Shown: in pieces, positions 1 to 6,982 of the stretch
How positions within the stretch are numbered: the stretch's first letter is position 1
How the letters are laid out: each line of letters opens with the position of its first letter
Assembly: GCA_025965755.1 (NCBI GenBank)
Contig: JAOPWI010000307.1
Span: 1-25,297 of the forward strand
DNA length: 25,297 nucleotides
Direction: 5' to 3'
Origin: Frankiales bacterium
Lineage (GTDB): Bacteria > Actinomycetota > Actinomycetes > Mycobacteriales > SCTD01
Notes under the pieces: generated by a model
The model's database searches: none
The model's input: only the letters and a program-made list of their open reading frames with translations
Told to the model about the DNA's origin: nothing
Translations under genes and position numbers: made by a program

Positions 1-214
1 CGGCGAGCCCGGCCGCCGACGCGCAGAGCAGGGCGGCGGCCACACCGGCGGCCCACCCGCGGCGACCGCGCAGGAGCACGACGATTCCGACGACGGCCAG
101 CAGGGCTGCCGCGGGCACCACCCACGGCGGCGGCAGCACCCGGACCTGCCAGGCGACGACCCAGGCGGCCAGGGCCGCCGGAACCAGCCGCAGGTCCAGC
201 GGGGCGGCCGTCAC
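1..214 (-). CDS. comEC: ComEC/Rec2-type DNA-uptake channel protein, N-terminal fragment
   Basis: Only the first 71 codons lie in the window; the gene continues past the left edge. The GTG start overlaps the comEA stop codon in a GTGA arrangement, which implies translational coupling. The fragment is strongly hydrophobic and Ala/Val/Leu-rich. It shows two likely membrane helices separated by a short Pro-rich turn, followed by a basic loop. This fits the N-terminus of ComEC, the membrane channel that carries single-stranded DNA into the cytoplasm during transformation. No ComEC-specific catalytic motif is visible in this part, so the name rests on topology and on the very common comEA-comEC order. 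Another polytopic membrane protein cannot be excluded from the fragment alone. Confidence 0.75.
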   Translation of the reverse strand, partial: MTAAPLDLRLVPAALAAWVVAWQVRVLPPPWVVPAAALLAVVGIVVLLRGRRGWAAGVAAALLCASAAGLA

Positions 215-1083
215 ACGCGGACCTTGCTGCGGAGCTGGCCGAACTTGCTCTCCCCGATGCCCGGCACCTCCCGCAGCTGGTCGACGCTGGCGAACCGGCC
301 GTTCTGCGTGCGCCACTCCACGATGCGCTGCGCCAGGACCGGCCCGATGCCCGGCAGGCCGTCGAGGGCGCCGGCGTCCGCCGCGTTGAGGTCGACGAGC
401 CCGGAGGCGCCGGAGCCGGCGGCCGGTGCCGCCTGCCCCGTCGGCGCGATCCCGACCAGGACCTGCTCGCCGTCGACGAGCAGCCGGGCGAGGTTGAGCA
501 GTCCCGGGGAGGCTCCGGGTGACACGCCTCCGGCGGCACGCACGGCATCCTCCACCCGGCTGCCGGGCGGCAGCCGGACGACGCCCGGCCGGCGGACACG
601 GCCGGCCACCGCGACGACGACCTGACTGCCGGCCGGCGACGCCGCCAGGCCGGCCGGCGAGCCGGGTCCGGTGGGTGCGCCGCTGACGGCGACCCCTGCC
701 CGCTCGAGGACCGGCAGCGCCACCTGCTCGGGCCGGCCTCGCACCAGCACGACGGCGGCGACCAGCGCGGCGAGAAGGCCGACCAGCGCCAGTCCGGCGG
801 CCCCCCGCCGGCCGGGGTCGAACCGGGCGGCGCGCAGCCGCTCGAGGACCCCGACGACGGGAAGGGGGCCGAGGGCGTCCGCAGGGCCGTCGCTCGGGTC
901 AGGGACCGGCACGGGCAGCTCCGCCGCGGCGCCAGCCGGGTGTGGTGGCAGGCCCGGCAGGTCCGGCGGCTCGCCGGCCAACGGCGGTGGCACCCAGCCC
1001 TCGACCGCCGCCTCGCCGAGCAGCCCGCGCACCCGCTCCGCGGCCACCGAGGGGTCGACAGCGGGGCGACGCAGGCGGGGCAC
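211..1083 (-). CDS. comEA: ComEA-like helix-hairpin-helix DNA-binding competence protein
   Basis: 290 residues. A Pro/Ala-rich cytoplasmic N-terminus (1-90) is followed by one membrane helix (about 95-115), an extracytoplasmic Ala/Gly/Pro linker, an SLBB-type domain (about 154-212) and a C-terminal tandem helix-hairpin-helix domain (about 229-290). The HhH domain contains the hallmarks LNAAD, LPGIGPVLAQRI and VPGIGESKF. ComEA binds double-stranded DNA outside the membrane and hands it to ComEC. The adjoining comEC start supports this. The N-terminus is longer than in Bacillus ComEA, as is usual in actinobacteria. The GTG start has no nearby Shine-Dalgarno sequence; a TAGCGT box 7 nt upstream suggests a leaderless message. 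Whether the host is naturally competent cannot be judged from here. Confidence 0.93.
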   Translation of the reverse strand: MPRLRRPAVDPSVAAERVRGLLGEAAVEGWVPPPLAGEPPDLPGLPPHPAGAAAELPVPVPDPSDGPADALGPLPVVGVLERLRAARFDPGRRGAAGLALVGLLAALVAAVVLVRGRPEQVALPVLERAGVAVSGAPTGPGSPAGLAASPAGSQVVVAVAGRVRRPGVVRLPPGSRVEDAVRAAGGVSPGASPGLLNLARLLVDGEQVLVGIAPTGQAAPAAGSGASGLVDLNAADAGALDGLPGIGPVLAQRIVEWRTQNGRFASVDQLREVPGIGESKFGQLRSKVRV

Positions 1084-1096
1084 GCGGCGGACGCTA
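1084..1096 (-). promoter_or_regulatory. Candidate leaderless promoter of comEA
   Basis: Reading the minus strand, TAGCGT (1091-1096) lies exactly 7 nt before the GTG start of comEA. This is the spacing expected if transcription begins at the start codon. No Shine-Dalgarno sequence precedes the GTG. The -35 region is not convincing, so the call rests on the TANNNT box and the spacing. Confidence 0.4.
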
Positions 1097-1165
1097 GGAA
1101 CTCCCGCCGCAGGAGCGGGCCGAGCCGCTCACGGGTGTGGACAGCACCGGCCCTGTGGACCGCGG

Positions 1166-1720
1166 TCAGCCGGCTCCACGCATCCTGCGCGCCAGGTTGT
1201 CCCGGTGCCGCACCAGGATGATCGCGAACAGCAGCGCGGCCCACAGCACGTCCTCGCGGACCACGACGGCGAGCACGACCGCGGCCAGCGCGGCGCTGAG
1301 CGAGGCGGCGGCGATCCACCGCGACAGTCCCAGCACGAGGAGCCAGGTCAGCAGCACGACCGGCGCCCACAGCGGGTGCGACCCGAGGATCGCCCCGGCC
1401 GCCGTGGCGACACCCTTGCCGCCCCGGCCGCGCAGAAGGGGCGACGTGACGTGACCGAGGACGGCCGCGACGCCGGCGACCAGGCCCGCCTCGTGGTCGG
1501 CCATGCCGAACAGCAGGGCCGGCAGGAGTCCCTTCGCGGTGTCCGCGACCGCGACCGCGATGCCCGCCCTGCGCCCGAGGGCACGGCCGGTGTTGCTCGC
1601 CCCCGGGTTGCCCGAGCCGACGCCTCGCAGGTCGACCCCGGCCCGCCGCGCCAGGAGGGTCGCCGGCGAGAACGAGCCGACGAGGTAGCCCACCAGGCCG
1701 GCGAGCAGGAGAGCTGTCAC
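1166..1720 (-). CDS. plsY: Acyl-phosphate:glycerol-3-phosphate acyltransferase PlsY
   Basis: 184 residues, the normal size for PlsY. PlsY transfers an acyl group from acyl-phosphate to glycerol-3-phosphate in the membrane, the first step of phospholipid synthesis. The conserved loops are all present: GSGNPGASNTGR (35-46), the Gly-rich motif ending GRGGKGVAT (about 97-106) that contacts acyl-phosphate, and RHRDNLARR near the C-terminus (171-179). Five or so hydrophobic segments lie between them. The GTG start overlaps the TGA of the upstream degV gene (GTGA), so the two are translationally coupled. The pairing is sensible because DegV-family proteins bind fatty acids. The gap to comEA downstream is 82 bp and holds no gene. 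Confidence 0.95.
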   Translation of the reverse strand: MTALLLAGLVGYLVGSFSPATLLARRAGVDLRGVGSGNPGASNTGRALGRRAGIAVAVADTAKGLLPALLFGMADHEAGLVAGVAAVLGHVTSPLLRGRGGKGVATAAGAILGSHPLWAPVVLLTWLLVLGLSRWIAAASLSAALAAVVLAVVVREDVLWAALLFAIILVRHRDNLARRMRGAG

Positions 1721-2565
1721 CGGCGGGAGACGACGACGGCCAGCGCGCCCGGCCCGACGTGGGCGCCGACGACGGCACCGACCTCGGAGACGTGCAGATG
1801 CCGCAGCGCCGGCAGCCGCTCCTTGAGCCGGGCGGCGAGCAGTTCGGCGCGGTCGGGCGCCGCAAGGTGGTGCACGGCGACGTCGACCTCGCCGTCCCCG
1901 GCGGCCTGCACGGCGAGCTCCTCGAGCCGGGCGACGGCCTTGGTGGCGGTGCGCACCTTCTCGCGCGGCTCGATCCGGCCCTCGACCACGTGCAGCAGCG
2001 GCTTGACCGCCAGCGCCGTTCCCAGCAGCGCCGAGGCGGCCCCGATCCGCCCGCCGCGGCGCAGGTGCTCGAGAGTGTCGACGTAGAACAGCGTGCTCGT
2101 GCCCGCGGCGGTCTCGACGACGGCGCGCTCCACCACGTCGAGGTCGGCCCCCGGCGACGCGGCCGCCTCCGCGCCGGCGATCACGCTGAATCCCAGGCCC
2201 ATGCCGATGCTCAGGGTGTCGACGACGCGGACCTCGACACCCTCTTCGGCCACCTCGCGGGCGGCCAGCACCGCCGCGTCGTACGTGCCGGACAGCGCCC
2301 GCGACAGGTGCGCGGACACGACCGCGCGCGCCCCCGTACGCCGGTAGGCCCGGACGAACTCCGCCGGCGTCGGCCGCGACGTGCTGACCTCGCTGCGGCG
2401 CTCGGCCAGAGCCTCGGCGACGTCCCGCGGCGACACCTGGGTGCCCTCGACGCCGGTCCGCCGGCCGAGCACGACGTGCAGCGGGACGACCTCGACGCCG
2501 TGCCGCTCGGCGACGCCGGGAGGCAGGTACGCCGTGCTGTCGGTGACGACGGCGACCCGGTCCAT
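1717..2565 (-). CDS. DegV family fatty-acid-binding protein
   Basis: 282 residues, full length for the family. DegV/FakB proteins bind a single fatty acid, and some present it to the kinase FakA for phosphorylation. Diagnostic motifs are TDSTAYLP (8-15), TSRPTP (62-67), the SGTYDAA motif (92-98) whose Ser/Thr residues bind the carboxylate, GGRIG (171-175), KPLLHV (188-193) and a C-terminal H-x-GPGA segment (about 269-274). There is no FakA partner in the window, so the exact role is open. The coupling to plsY, an acyl-phosphate user, supports a role in acyl supply. The ATG start is preceded by a TAGCCT box 6 nt upstream with no clear Shine-Dalgarno sequence. Confidence 0.94.
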   Translation of the reverse strand: MDRVAVVTDSTAYLPPGVAERHGVEVVPLHVVLGRRTGVEGTQVSPRDVAEALAERRSEVSTSRPTPAEFVRAYRRTGARAVVSAHLSRALSGTYDAAVLAAREVAEEGVEVRVVDTLSIGMGLGFSVIAGAEAAASPGADLDVVERAVVETAAGTSTLFYVDTLEHLRRGGRIGAASALLGTALAVKPLLHVVEGRIEPREKVRTATKAVARLEELAVQAAGDGEVDVAVHHLAAPDRAELLAARLKERLPALRHLHVSEVGAVVGAHVGPGALAVVVSRR

Positions 2566-2577
2566 GCCTGGAGGCTA
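2566..2577 (-). promoter_or_regulatory. Candidate leaderless promoter of degV-plsY
   Basis: On the minus strand TAGCCT (2572-2577) ends 6 nt before the degV ATG, matching the leaderless pattern also seen at comEA and at the leuS leader. The 135 bp between leuS and degV otherwise hold only short GC-rich inverted repeats, with no convincing T-tract terminator for leuS. Confidence 0.35.
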
Positions 2578-2700
2578 GTGCGCGGCGGCGTCCGGCCCCC
2601 CGCCCCAGGCCGTCCAGCTCGATGTCCCGCGTCCTCGCCCGGACGGCTCCCCGGCTGCTGCAGCCACGTGCATGGCGCAGAGCCGGACGTCGCGTGAGGG

Positions 2701-5154
2701 TCAGGCAGGGACGACGTTGACCAGCTTCGGCGCGCGCACGACGACCGTGCGGATGTCGCGTCCGTCCAGCGCCTTGAGCACGCCCGGGCTCGCCAGCGCC
2801 AGCGCGCGCAGCTCGTCCTCCGCGATGTCGGGTGCCACCTCGAGACGGTCACGCACCTTGCCGGCGACCTGCACGACGCAGGTCACCGACTCCTCGACCA
2901 GCAGCGCCGGGTCAGCCGTCGGCCAGGTGCTGTCGTGCACCGAGTCCCCCGCCTCGACGTCGTGGCCCAGCAGCGACCAGACCTGCTCGGCGGTGTAGGG
3001 CGCGTAGCAGCCCAGCATCACCGCGAGCGCCTGCACGCCGTCGCGCAGCGTCGCCGCGCCGGAGCCCGTGTCGACGCCCTTGCGAAGAGCGCTGGTCAGC
3101 TCGTGGAAGCGCGCGATGGCGACGTTGAGGCGGTGGGACTCGGTCAGCCGCGTGACCTCGTCGACGGCCTTCGCCACGACCCGGTCGAGCGCCAGGTCAC
3201 GGGCGTCTCCGGAGAGCGCGGCCACGTCGGTGGCCAGCCGCACGACGCGGCCCAGCCACTTCAGCGTGCTGGCCGGCGAGACGTCGGCCCAGTCGATGTC
3301 CTCCTCCGGCGGGCCCGCGAACACGATCGTCAGCCGCACCGCGTCGACGCCGTACGACGCGAGCTGGCCGCCGAGGTCGACGCCGTTGCCCAGCGACTTG
3401 CTCATGGCCTTGCCCTGGTTGATGACCTGACCCTGGTTCAGCAGCGCGCTGAACGGCTCCTCGAAGTCGACCATCCCCATGTCGTGCAGAACCTTGGTGA
3501 AGAACCGGCTGTAGAGCAGGTGCAGGATCGCGTGCTCGACGCCGCCGACGTACTGCGACACCGGCATCCACTGCCGCACCGCCGCCGGGTCGAACGGCCC
3601 CTGCTCGTACCGCGGCGAGCAGTAGCGCAGGTAGTACCAGCTCGAGTCGACGAAGGTGTCCATCGTGTCGGTGTCCCGCCGAGCCGGGCCACCGCAGGAC
3701 GGGCAGCTCGTCGAGACCCACGCCTCGTTGGAGGCGAGCGGCGACTGACCCTTCGGCTGCAGGTCCGCGCCCTTCATGTCATCGGGCAGCCGTACGGGCA
3801 GCTGGTCGTCGGGGACGGCGACCTCGCCGCAGGAATCGCAGTGCACGATGGGGATCGGCGTGCCCCAGAACCGCTGGCGTGACAGCAGCCAGTCACGCAG
3901 CCGGTAGTTGGTGGCCGGCGAGCCGGTCCCGCGCTCGGCCAGCACCTCGACGGCCTTGGCGATGGCCTCGTCCTTGCGCAGCCCGTCGAGCGGACCGGAG
4001 TTGATCAGCACGCCGTCGCCGTTCGTGGCGACCCCCGTTCCGGCCGGGTCGGCCTCGCCGGTGTCGACGACGACCCGCACCGGCAGGTCGAAGGCACGGG
4101 CGAAGTCGAGGTCGCGCTGGTCGTGCGCCGGCACGGCCATGATGGCGCCGGTGCCGTAATCGGCCAGCACGTAGTCGGCCGCGAAGACGGGCAGCTGCTC
4201 GCCGTTGAGCGGGTTGACCGCGGTGACGCCCAGGCTGACGCCGGTCTTCGGCCGCTCGGTCGACTGCCGGTCGATGTCGGAGAGCTTGCGGGTCTGCTCC
4301 CGGTAGGCCTCGAAGGCCGCCCGCTGCTCCGGTGCGCACAGCTCGTCGGCCAGCGCCGCATCGGCGGCCACGACGAAGAAGGTCGCGCCGTAGAGCGTGT
4401 CCGGCCGGGTCGTGAAGACCGACACCGTGCGGCCGTCGATGAGGAAGTAGACGTGAGCGCCCGTGGAGCGGCCGATCCAGTTCTTCTGCATGAGCAGAAC
4501 GCGGTCCGGCCAGGACCCCTGCAGCTGCGCCCTGTCCTCCAGCAGCCGGTCGGCGTAGTCGGTGATGCGGAAGTACCACTGCGTCAGCTCGCGCTTGGTG
4601 ACCTCGGTGCCGCACCGCTCGCACTTGCCGGCGACGACCTGCTCGTTGGCGAGCACCGTCTGGTCCTGCGGACACCAGTTGACGCTGGAGTTCTTGCGGT
4701 AGGCCAGGCCCCGCTCGCGGAAGCGCAGGAACAGCCACTGCGTCCAGCGGTAGTACTCGGGGTCGGAGGTGTGCAGCCGCGTCGACCAGTCGAAGGAGAC
4801 GGCGTAGCGGCGGAAGCTGTCCGCCTGAACGTCGATGTTCGCGTAGGTCCACGCGGCCGGGTGCTCCCCGCGCTTGATGGCGGCGTTCTCCGCCGGCAGG
4901 CCGAAGGAGTCCCAGCCGGCCGGGTGCAGCACGTCGCAGCCCTGCCGCATCCAGTAGCGCGCCACCACGTCGGCGATGCCCCAGGCCTCCGCATGACCCA
5001 TGTGCAGGTCGCCGCTGGGGTACGGGAACATGTCCAGCACGTACTTCTTCGGCGCCCCCTCCCGCCGGCCCGCGCGGTTGAGGTCGAGGCGGTCCCACAC
5101 CGGCAGCCAGCGGTCCTGGACGGCGTGCGGGTCGTAGGCGACCTCGTCAGTCAT
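2701..5154 (-). CDS. leuS: Leucyl-tRNA synthetase
   Basis: 817 residues, within the bacterial LeuRS range. The class I signatures are intact: HMGH (51-54) inside PYPSGDLHMGHAEAW, and MSKSLGN around residue 583. Zinc-site cysteine pairs CxxC are visible (WCPQDQ...CERCG, and CDSCG...CPSCGG). The CP1 editing domain lies between, with TTRPDTL and a GTGAIMAVPAHD motif around residues 250-350. It charges tRNA-Leu and edits mischarged products. The ATG start follows GGAAGGAC with good spacing. The leader upstream looks like a leucine-responsive attenuator (see 5185-5306). The gene ends 135 bp before degV. Confidence 0.98.
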   Translation of the reverse strand: MTDEVAYDPHAVQDRWLPVWDRLDLNRAGRREGAPKKYVLDMFPYPSGDLHMGHAEAWGIADVVARYWMRQGCDVLHPAGWDSFGLPAENAAIKRGEHPAAWTYANIDVQADSFRRYAVSFDWSTRLHTSDPEYYRWTQWLFLRFRERGLAYRKNSSVNWCPQDQTVLANEQVVAGKCERCGTEVTKRELTQWYFRITDYADRLLEDRAQLQGSWPDRVLLMQKNWIGRSTGAHVYFLIDGRTVSVFTTRPDTLYGATFFVVAADAALADELCAPEQRAAFEAYREQTRKLSDIDRQSTERPKTGVSLGVTAVNPLNGEQLPVFAADYVLADYGTGAIMAVPAHDQRDLDFARAFDLPVRVVVDTGEADPAGTGVATNGDGVLINSGPLDGLRKDEAIAKAVEVLAERGTGSPATNYRLRDWLLSRQRFWGTPIPIVHCDSCGEVAVPDDQLPVRLPDDMKGADLQPKGQSPLASNEAWVSTSCPSCGGPARRDTDTMDTFVDSSWYYLRYCSPRYEQGPFDPAAVRQWMPVSQYVGGVEHAILHLLYSRFFTKVLHDMGMVDFEEPFSALLNQGQVINQGKAMSKSLGNGVDLGGQLASYGVDAVRLTIVFAGPPEEDIDWADVSPASTLKWLGRVVRLATDVAALSGDARDLALDRVVAKAVDEVTRLTESHRLNVAIARFHELTSALRKGVDTGSGAATLRDGVQALAVMLGCYAPYTAEQVWSLLGHDVEAGDSVHDSTWPTADPALLVEESVTCVVQVAGKVRDRLEVAPDIAEDELRALALASPGVLKALDGRDIRTVVVRAPKLVNVVPA

Positions 5155-5184
5155 GCGGGTCCTTCCAAGGGTGATCGGGGTCCA

Positions 5185-5216
5185 GACAGACGAAAGCCCT
5201 CGCTCGTCACGAGGGC
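5185..5216 (-). terminator. Attenuator terminator in the leuS leader
   Basis: On the minus strand GCCCTCG (5216-5210) can pair with CGAGGGC (5202-5196) across a 7-nt loop, followed by TTTCGTCTGTC. This makes a 7-bp GC-rich hairpin with a modest T-rich tail, 35-60 nt before the leuS ATG. A second GCCCTC copy at 5237-5232, two bases past the leader-peptide stop codon, can pair instead with the hairpin's 3' arm (5201-5196). The two structures are mutually exclusive, as expected for attenuation. The tail is not a pure T run, so termination efficiency is uncertain. Confidence 0.6.
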
Positions 5217-5238
5217 GCCACGCGTGAGCCGGAGGGCG

Positions 5239-5271
5239 TCAGCGCGGCCCGAGAAGGCGGAGGTCTCCCAC
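5239..5271 (-). CDS. leuS leader peptide, 10 codons, three of them Leu
   Basis: The peptide reads M-G-D-L-R-L-L-G-P-R from a GTG start to a TGA stop. Three of ten codons are leucine (CTC, CTT, CTC, at codons 4, 6 and 7). A TAGGAT box ends 6 nt before the GTG, so the message is probably leaderless. A ribosome finishing at the stop would cover the GCCCTC segment at 5237-5232 and let the terminator form. A ribosome stalled at the Leu codons would leave that segment free to form the antiterminator. Leader-peptide attenuation of leuS has been predicted in some Streptomyces, so the placement fits known biology. The ORF is too short to be certain from sequence alone. Confidence 0.6.
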   Translation of the reverse strand: MGDLRLLGPR

Positions 5272-5277
5272 CCGCCG

Positions 5278-5306
5278 ATCCTACGCCGCCGGCACCAGGC
5301 GCCTTA
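5278..5306 (-). promoter_or_regulatory. Candidate promoter of the leuS leader
   Basis: On the minus strand TAAGGC (5306-5301) and TAGGAT (5283-5278) are separated by 17 bp. The -10 is good and the -35 is poor. Transcription starting at about 5271 would put the GTG of the leader peptide at the 5' end of the RNA. The -35 position overlaps the proposed plus-strand -10 of the PAP2 gene, so the two divergent promoters may compete. Confidence 0.5.
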
Positions 5307-5310
5307 CCCT
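5305..5310 (+). promoter_or_regulatory. Candidate -10 box of the PAP2-family gene
   Basis: TACCCT (5305-5310) lies 9 nt before the ATG at 5320, and there is no Shine-Dalgarno sequence between them. It would give a message with almost no leader. It overlaps the -35 region of the divergent leuS leader promoter. No matching -35 element is clear. Confidence 0.3.
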
Positions 5311-5319
5311 CAGCCGACC

Positions 5320-6201
5320 ATGACCGACACGGGCATCAGGTCTGCGCGCCGCGTCCTGGTCCCCGTCGTGGCACTCGGGCTCGTCGCGGCGTCGGTGCGC
5401 TGGGGCGTCCCGACCGGGCGCGACGTCGTCGTGGCCTGGCTGCTCGGCCTCGTCCTCGCCTGGTGCGGCGGCGATCTGCGGGTGTTCGGTCGCGCCCTGG
5501 TGACCGACTGGCTGCCACTGCTCGGCGTGCTGTTCGCCTACGACCTGCTGCGCGGCCAGGCCGACGGCCTCGCCGGCCGGGCACACGTGCTGCCCCAGCT
5601 GCGGGCCGACGAGCTGCTGTTCGGAGGCACCGTGCCGACGGTGTGGCTGCAGCAACGCCTGCACGACCCGGGCACGACGGCCTGGTGGGAGGCGGCTCTG
5701 GTGCCGGTCTACCTCTCCCACTTCGTCGTGCCGCTCGGGGTGGCTGCCGTCCTGTGGGCCCGCTCGCCCGCCGCCTTCCGGCGCTACGCGCTGACGCTGG
5801 TCGTGCTGACGGCCATGACGCTCGCCACGTACGCGCTGTTCCCGGCCGCGCCGCCGTGGCTGGCGGCGCAGCAGGGGGTGCTGCCGGACGTGACGAGGGT
5901 CGTCTCGGAGGTCATGCGCAGCAGCGGTGTGGACACGGTGCGGGCGCTGGTGGCCCAGGGCGACGCGTACGCCAACCCGGTCGCGGCCGTGCCGTCGCTG
6001 CACAGCGCCATCCCCATGATGATCGTGCTGCTGGCCTGGCGGCGGTCGGGCCCGGGAGTGCGCGGCCTGCTCGCCCTCTATCCCGTGGCCATGACCTTCG
6101 CGCTGGTCTACGGCGCGGAGCACTACGTCGTCGACGTGCTGCTCGGCTGGGCGTACGCGGCGGTGGCCGTCGTCGTCGCCGCCCGCCTGCTCAGGACTTG
6201 A
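5320..6201 (+). CDS. PAP2-superfamily membrane phosphatase/transferase (Aur1/Ips1-like)
   Basis: 293 residues with about six membrane helices. The phosphatase/transferase signature is clear: PSLHSA (215-220, His218) and, about 40 residues on, EHYVVDVLLGW (His258, Asp262). This His/His/Asp arrangement, without the classical KxxxxxxRP motif, fits the PAP2_3 subgroup. Some members of that group make inositol-phosphate-containing lipids or act on lipid phosphates or pyrophosphates. The active site should face outside the membrane. The substrate cannot be read from the sequence. The ATG is chosen because upstream codons run into the leuS leader region and lack membrane character. The 3' end overlaps the convergent cyclic-nucleotide-binding gene by 11 bp. 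Confidence 0.88.
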   Translation: MTDTGIRSARRVLVPVVALGLVAASVRWGVPTGRDVVVAWLLGLVLAWCGGDLRVFGRALVTDWLPLLGVLFAYDLLRGQADGLAGRAHVLPQLRADELLFGGTVPTVWLQQRLHDPGTTAWWEAALVPVYLSHFVVPLGVAAVLWARSPAAFRRYALTLVVLTAMTLATYALFPAAPPWLAAQQGVLPDVTRVVSEVMRSSGVDTVRALVAQGDAYANPVAAVPSLHSAIPMMIVLLAWRRSGPGVRGLLALYPVAMTFALVYGAEHYVVDVLLGWAYAAVAVVVAARLLRT

Positions 6202-6808
6202 TCGCCTCGACCGCAGGCCGGGCCCGCTGGCGGGCTGCCCGCATCGCCGCCGCGCGGTCGCGCAGCGCGTTGAAGTCGTCGTTCTCCGTCAGCCGGGCGA
6301 CGTCGCGCTCCCGGCGGGCCTGGTCGATCTCGACCTTGAGCTGAGCGACCTGCGCGGTCAGCTTCTGCTCCCGGTCGGCGAACTGCTTGGTCAGCCGACG
6401 CACCATCCCGCCCACGGCCCGGAGCAGCGCCTCGACAGCCGCCGGCTCACGCGACAGCACGTCGAGCAGCTGCGCGCGGGACACCGTCACGAGCACGGCG
6501 CTCTCGCCGATGTCGGCCCGCGCGGACCGCACGCCACCCTGCACCAGGGCGAGCTCGCCGAAGGCCTCCGGAGCGTGCAGCTCGGACAGCAGCACCTCCT
6601 CGCCCTGTCTGGAGGTGACGCTGAAGCGGACGCTGCCCTCGACCACGACGTAGAGCTCGTCGCCGGGATCTCCCACCTCGAACAGCCGCTCGCCGGCCCT
6701 GCACTCGTGCACGATCGCCGCCGCGGCCAGTTCCTCGAGGGAGGCGGCGTCGATGCCGGCGAACAACTCGGTGCGGGCCAGGGCCTGGGCCACCTGCTCG
6801 GTCTCCAC
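6191..6808 (-). CDS. Cyclic-nucleotide-binding domain protein with C-terminal coiled coil
   Basis: 205 residues. Residues about 15-120 form a Crp-type cyclic-nucleotide-binding domain. The phosphate-binding cassette reads FGELALVQGGVRSARADI (83-100), retaining Glu85 and Arg94, which usually contact the ribose and cyclic phosphate. Instead of the winged-helix DNA-binding domain of Crp, residues about 137-195 are charged and heptad-like (EQKLTAQVAQLKVEIDQARRER), which suggests a coiled coil. It is therefore probably a ligand sensor working through protein contacts, not a transcription factor. The GTG start follows a strong GGGGAGGG Shine-Dalgarno sequence, which rules out the much longer upstream reading frame. 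The gene is divergent from a thioredoxin-reductase-like gene. Confidence 0.88.
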   Translation of the reverse strand: METEQVAQALARTELFAGIDAASLEELAAAAIVHECRAGERLFEVGDPGDELYVVVEGSVRFSVTSRQGEEVLLSELHAPEAFGELALVQGGVRSARADIGESAVLVTVSRAQLLDVLSREPAAVEALLRAVGGMVRRLTKQFADREQKLTAQVAQLKVEIDQARRERDVARLTENDDFNALRDRAAAMRAARQRARPAVEAIKS

Positions 6809-6846
6809 GGCGGGCCCTCCCCTCGTCCTGCGCAGCCCGTCCGTGC

Positions 6847-6852
6847 ATCGTA
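6847..6852 (-). promoter_or_regulatory. Candidate -10 box of the cyclic-nucleotide-binding gene
   Basis: TACGAT on the minus strand lies 38 nt upstream of the GTG start in the 174-bp divergent region, leaving room for a 5' leader that carries the GGGGAGGG ribosome site. The -35 element is not obvious. Confidence 0.3.
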
Positions 6853-6878
6853 GGGCGTGCCACCTACCGCCTCGCCCA

Positions 6879-6889
6879 CTTGCGGCAAG
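6879..6889. promoter_or_regulatory. Short perfect inverted repeat in the divergent region
   Basis: CTTGC-G-GCAAG is a perfect 5+1+5 inverted repeat in the middle of the 174 bp between two divergent genes. The position suits an operator, but the repeat is short and could be chance. Confidence 0.25.
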
Positions 6890-6982
6890 CGGCTGACGAC
6901 GTCCGAGCAGGGCGGCACGATCGGCGTATCGGCGGGGACGCCGCAGGCCCGCAGCAGCGAGCCGTGACGCCCGGGGGGGCAC

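Noticed and set aside
1136..1160. Direct repeat TGTGGAC between plsY and comEA
   Set aside because: Two 7-mers 18 bp apart are easily expected by chance and have no other supporting signal.
2566..2700. Intrinsic terminator after leuS
   Set aside because: Short inverted repeats such as GGCTG-CAG-CAGCC exist, but none is followed by a T-rich run.
4123..5319. Long plus-strand reading frame in front of the PAP2 gene
   Set aside because: It lies antisense to leuS, has the Arg/Val/Gly-rich look of a GC-rich shadow frame, and becomes membrane-like only after the ATG at 5320.
5155..5320. T-box riboswitch upstream of leuS
   Set aside because: No copy of the AGGGTGGNACCGCG core or a specifier loop was found; a Leu leader peptide with alternative hairpins explains the region better.
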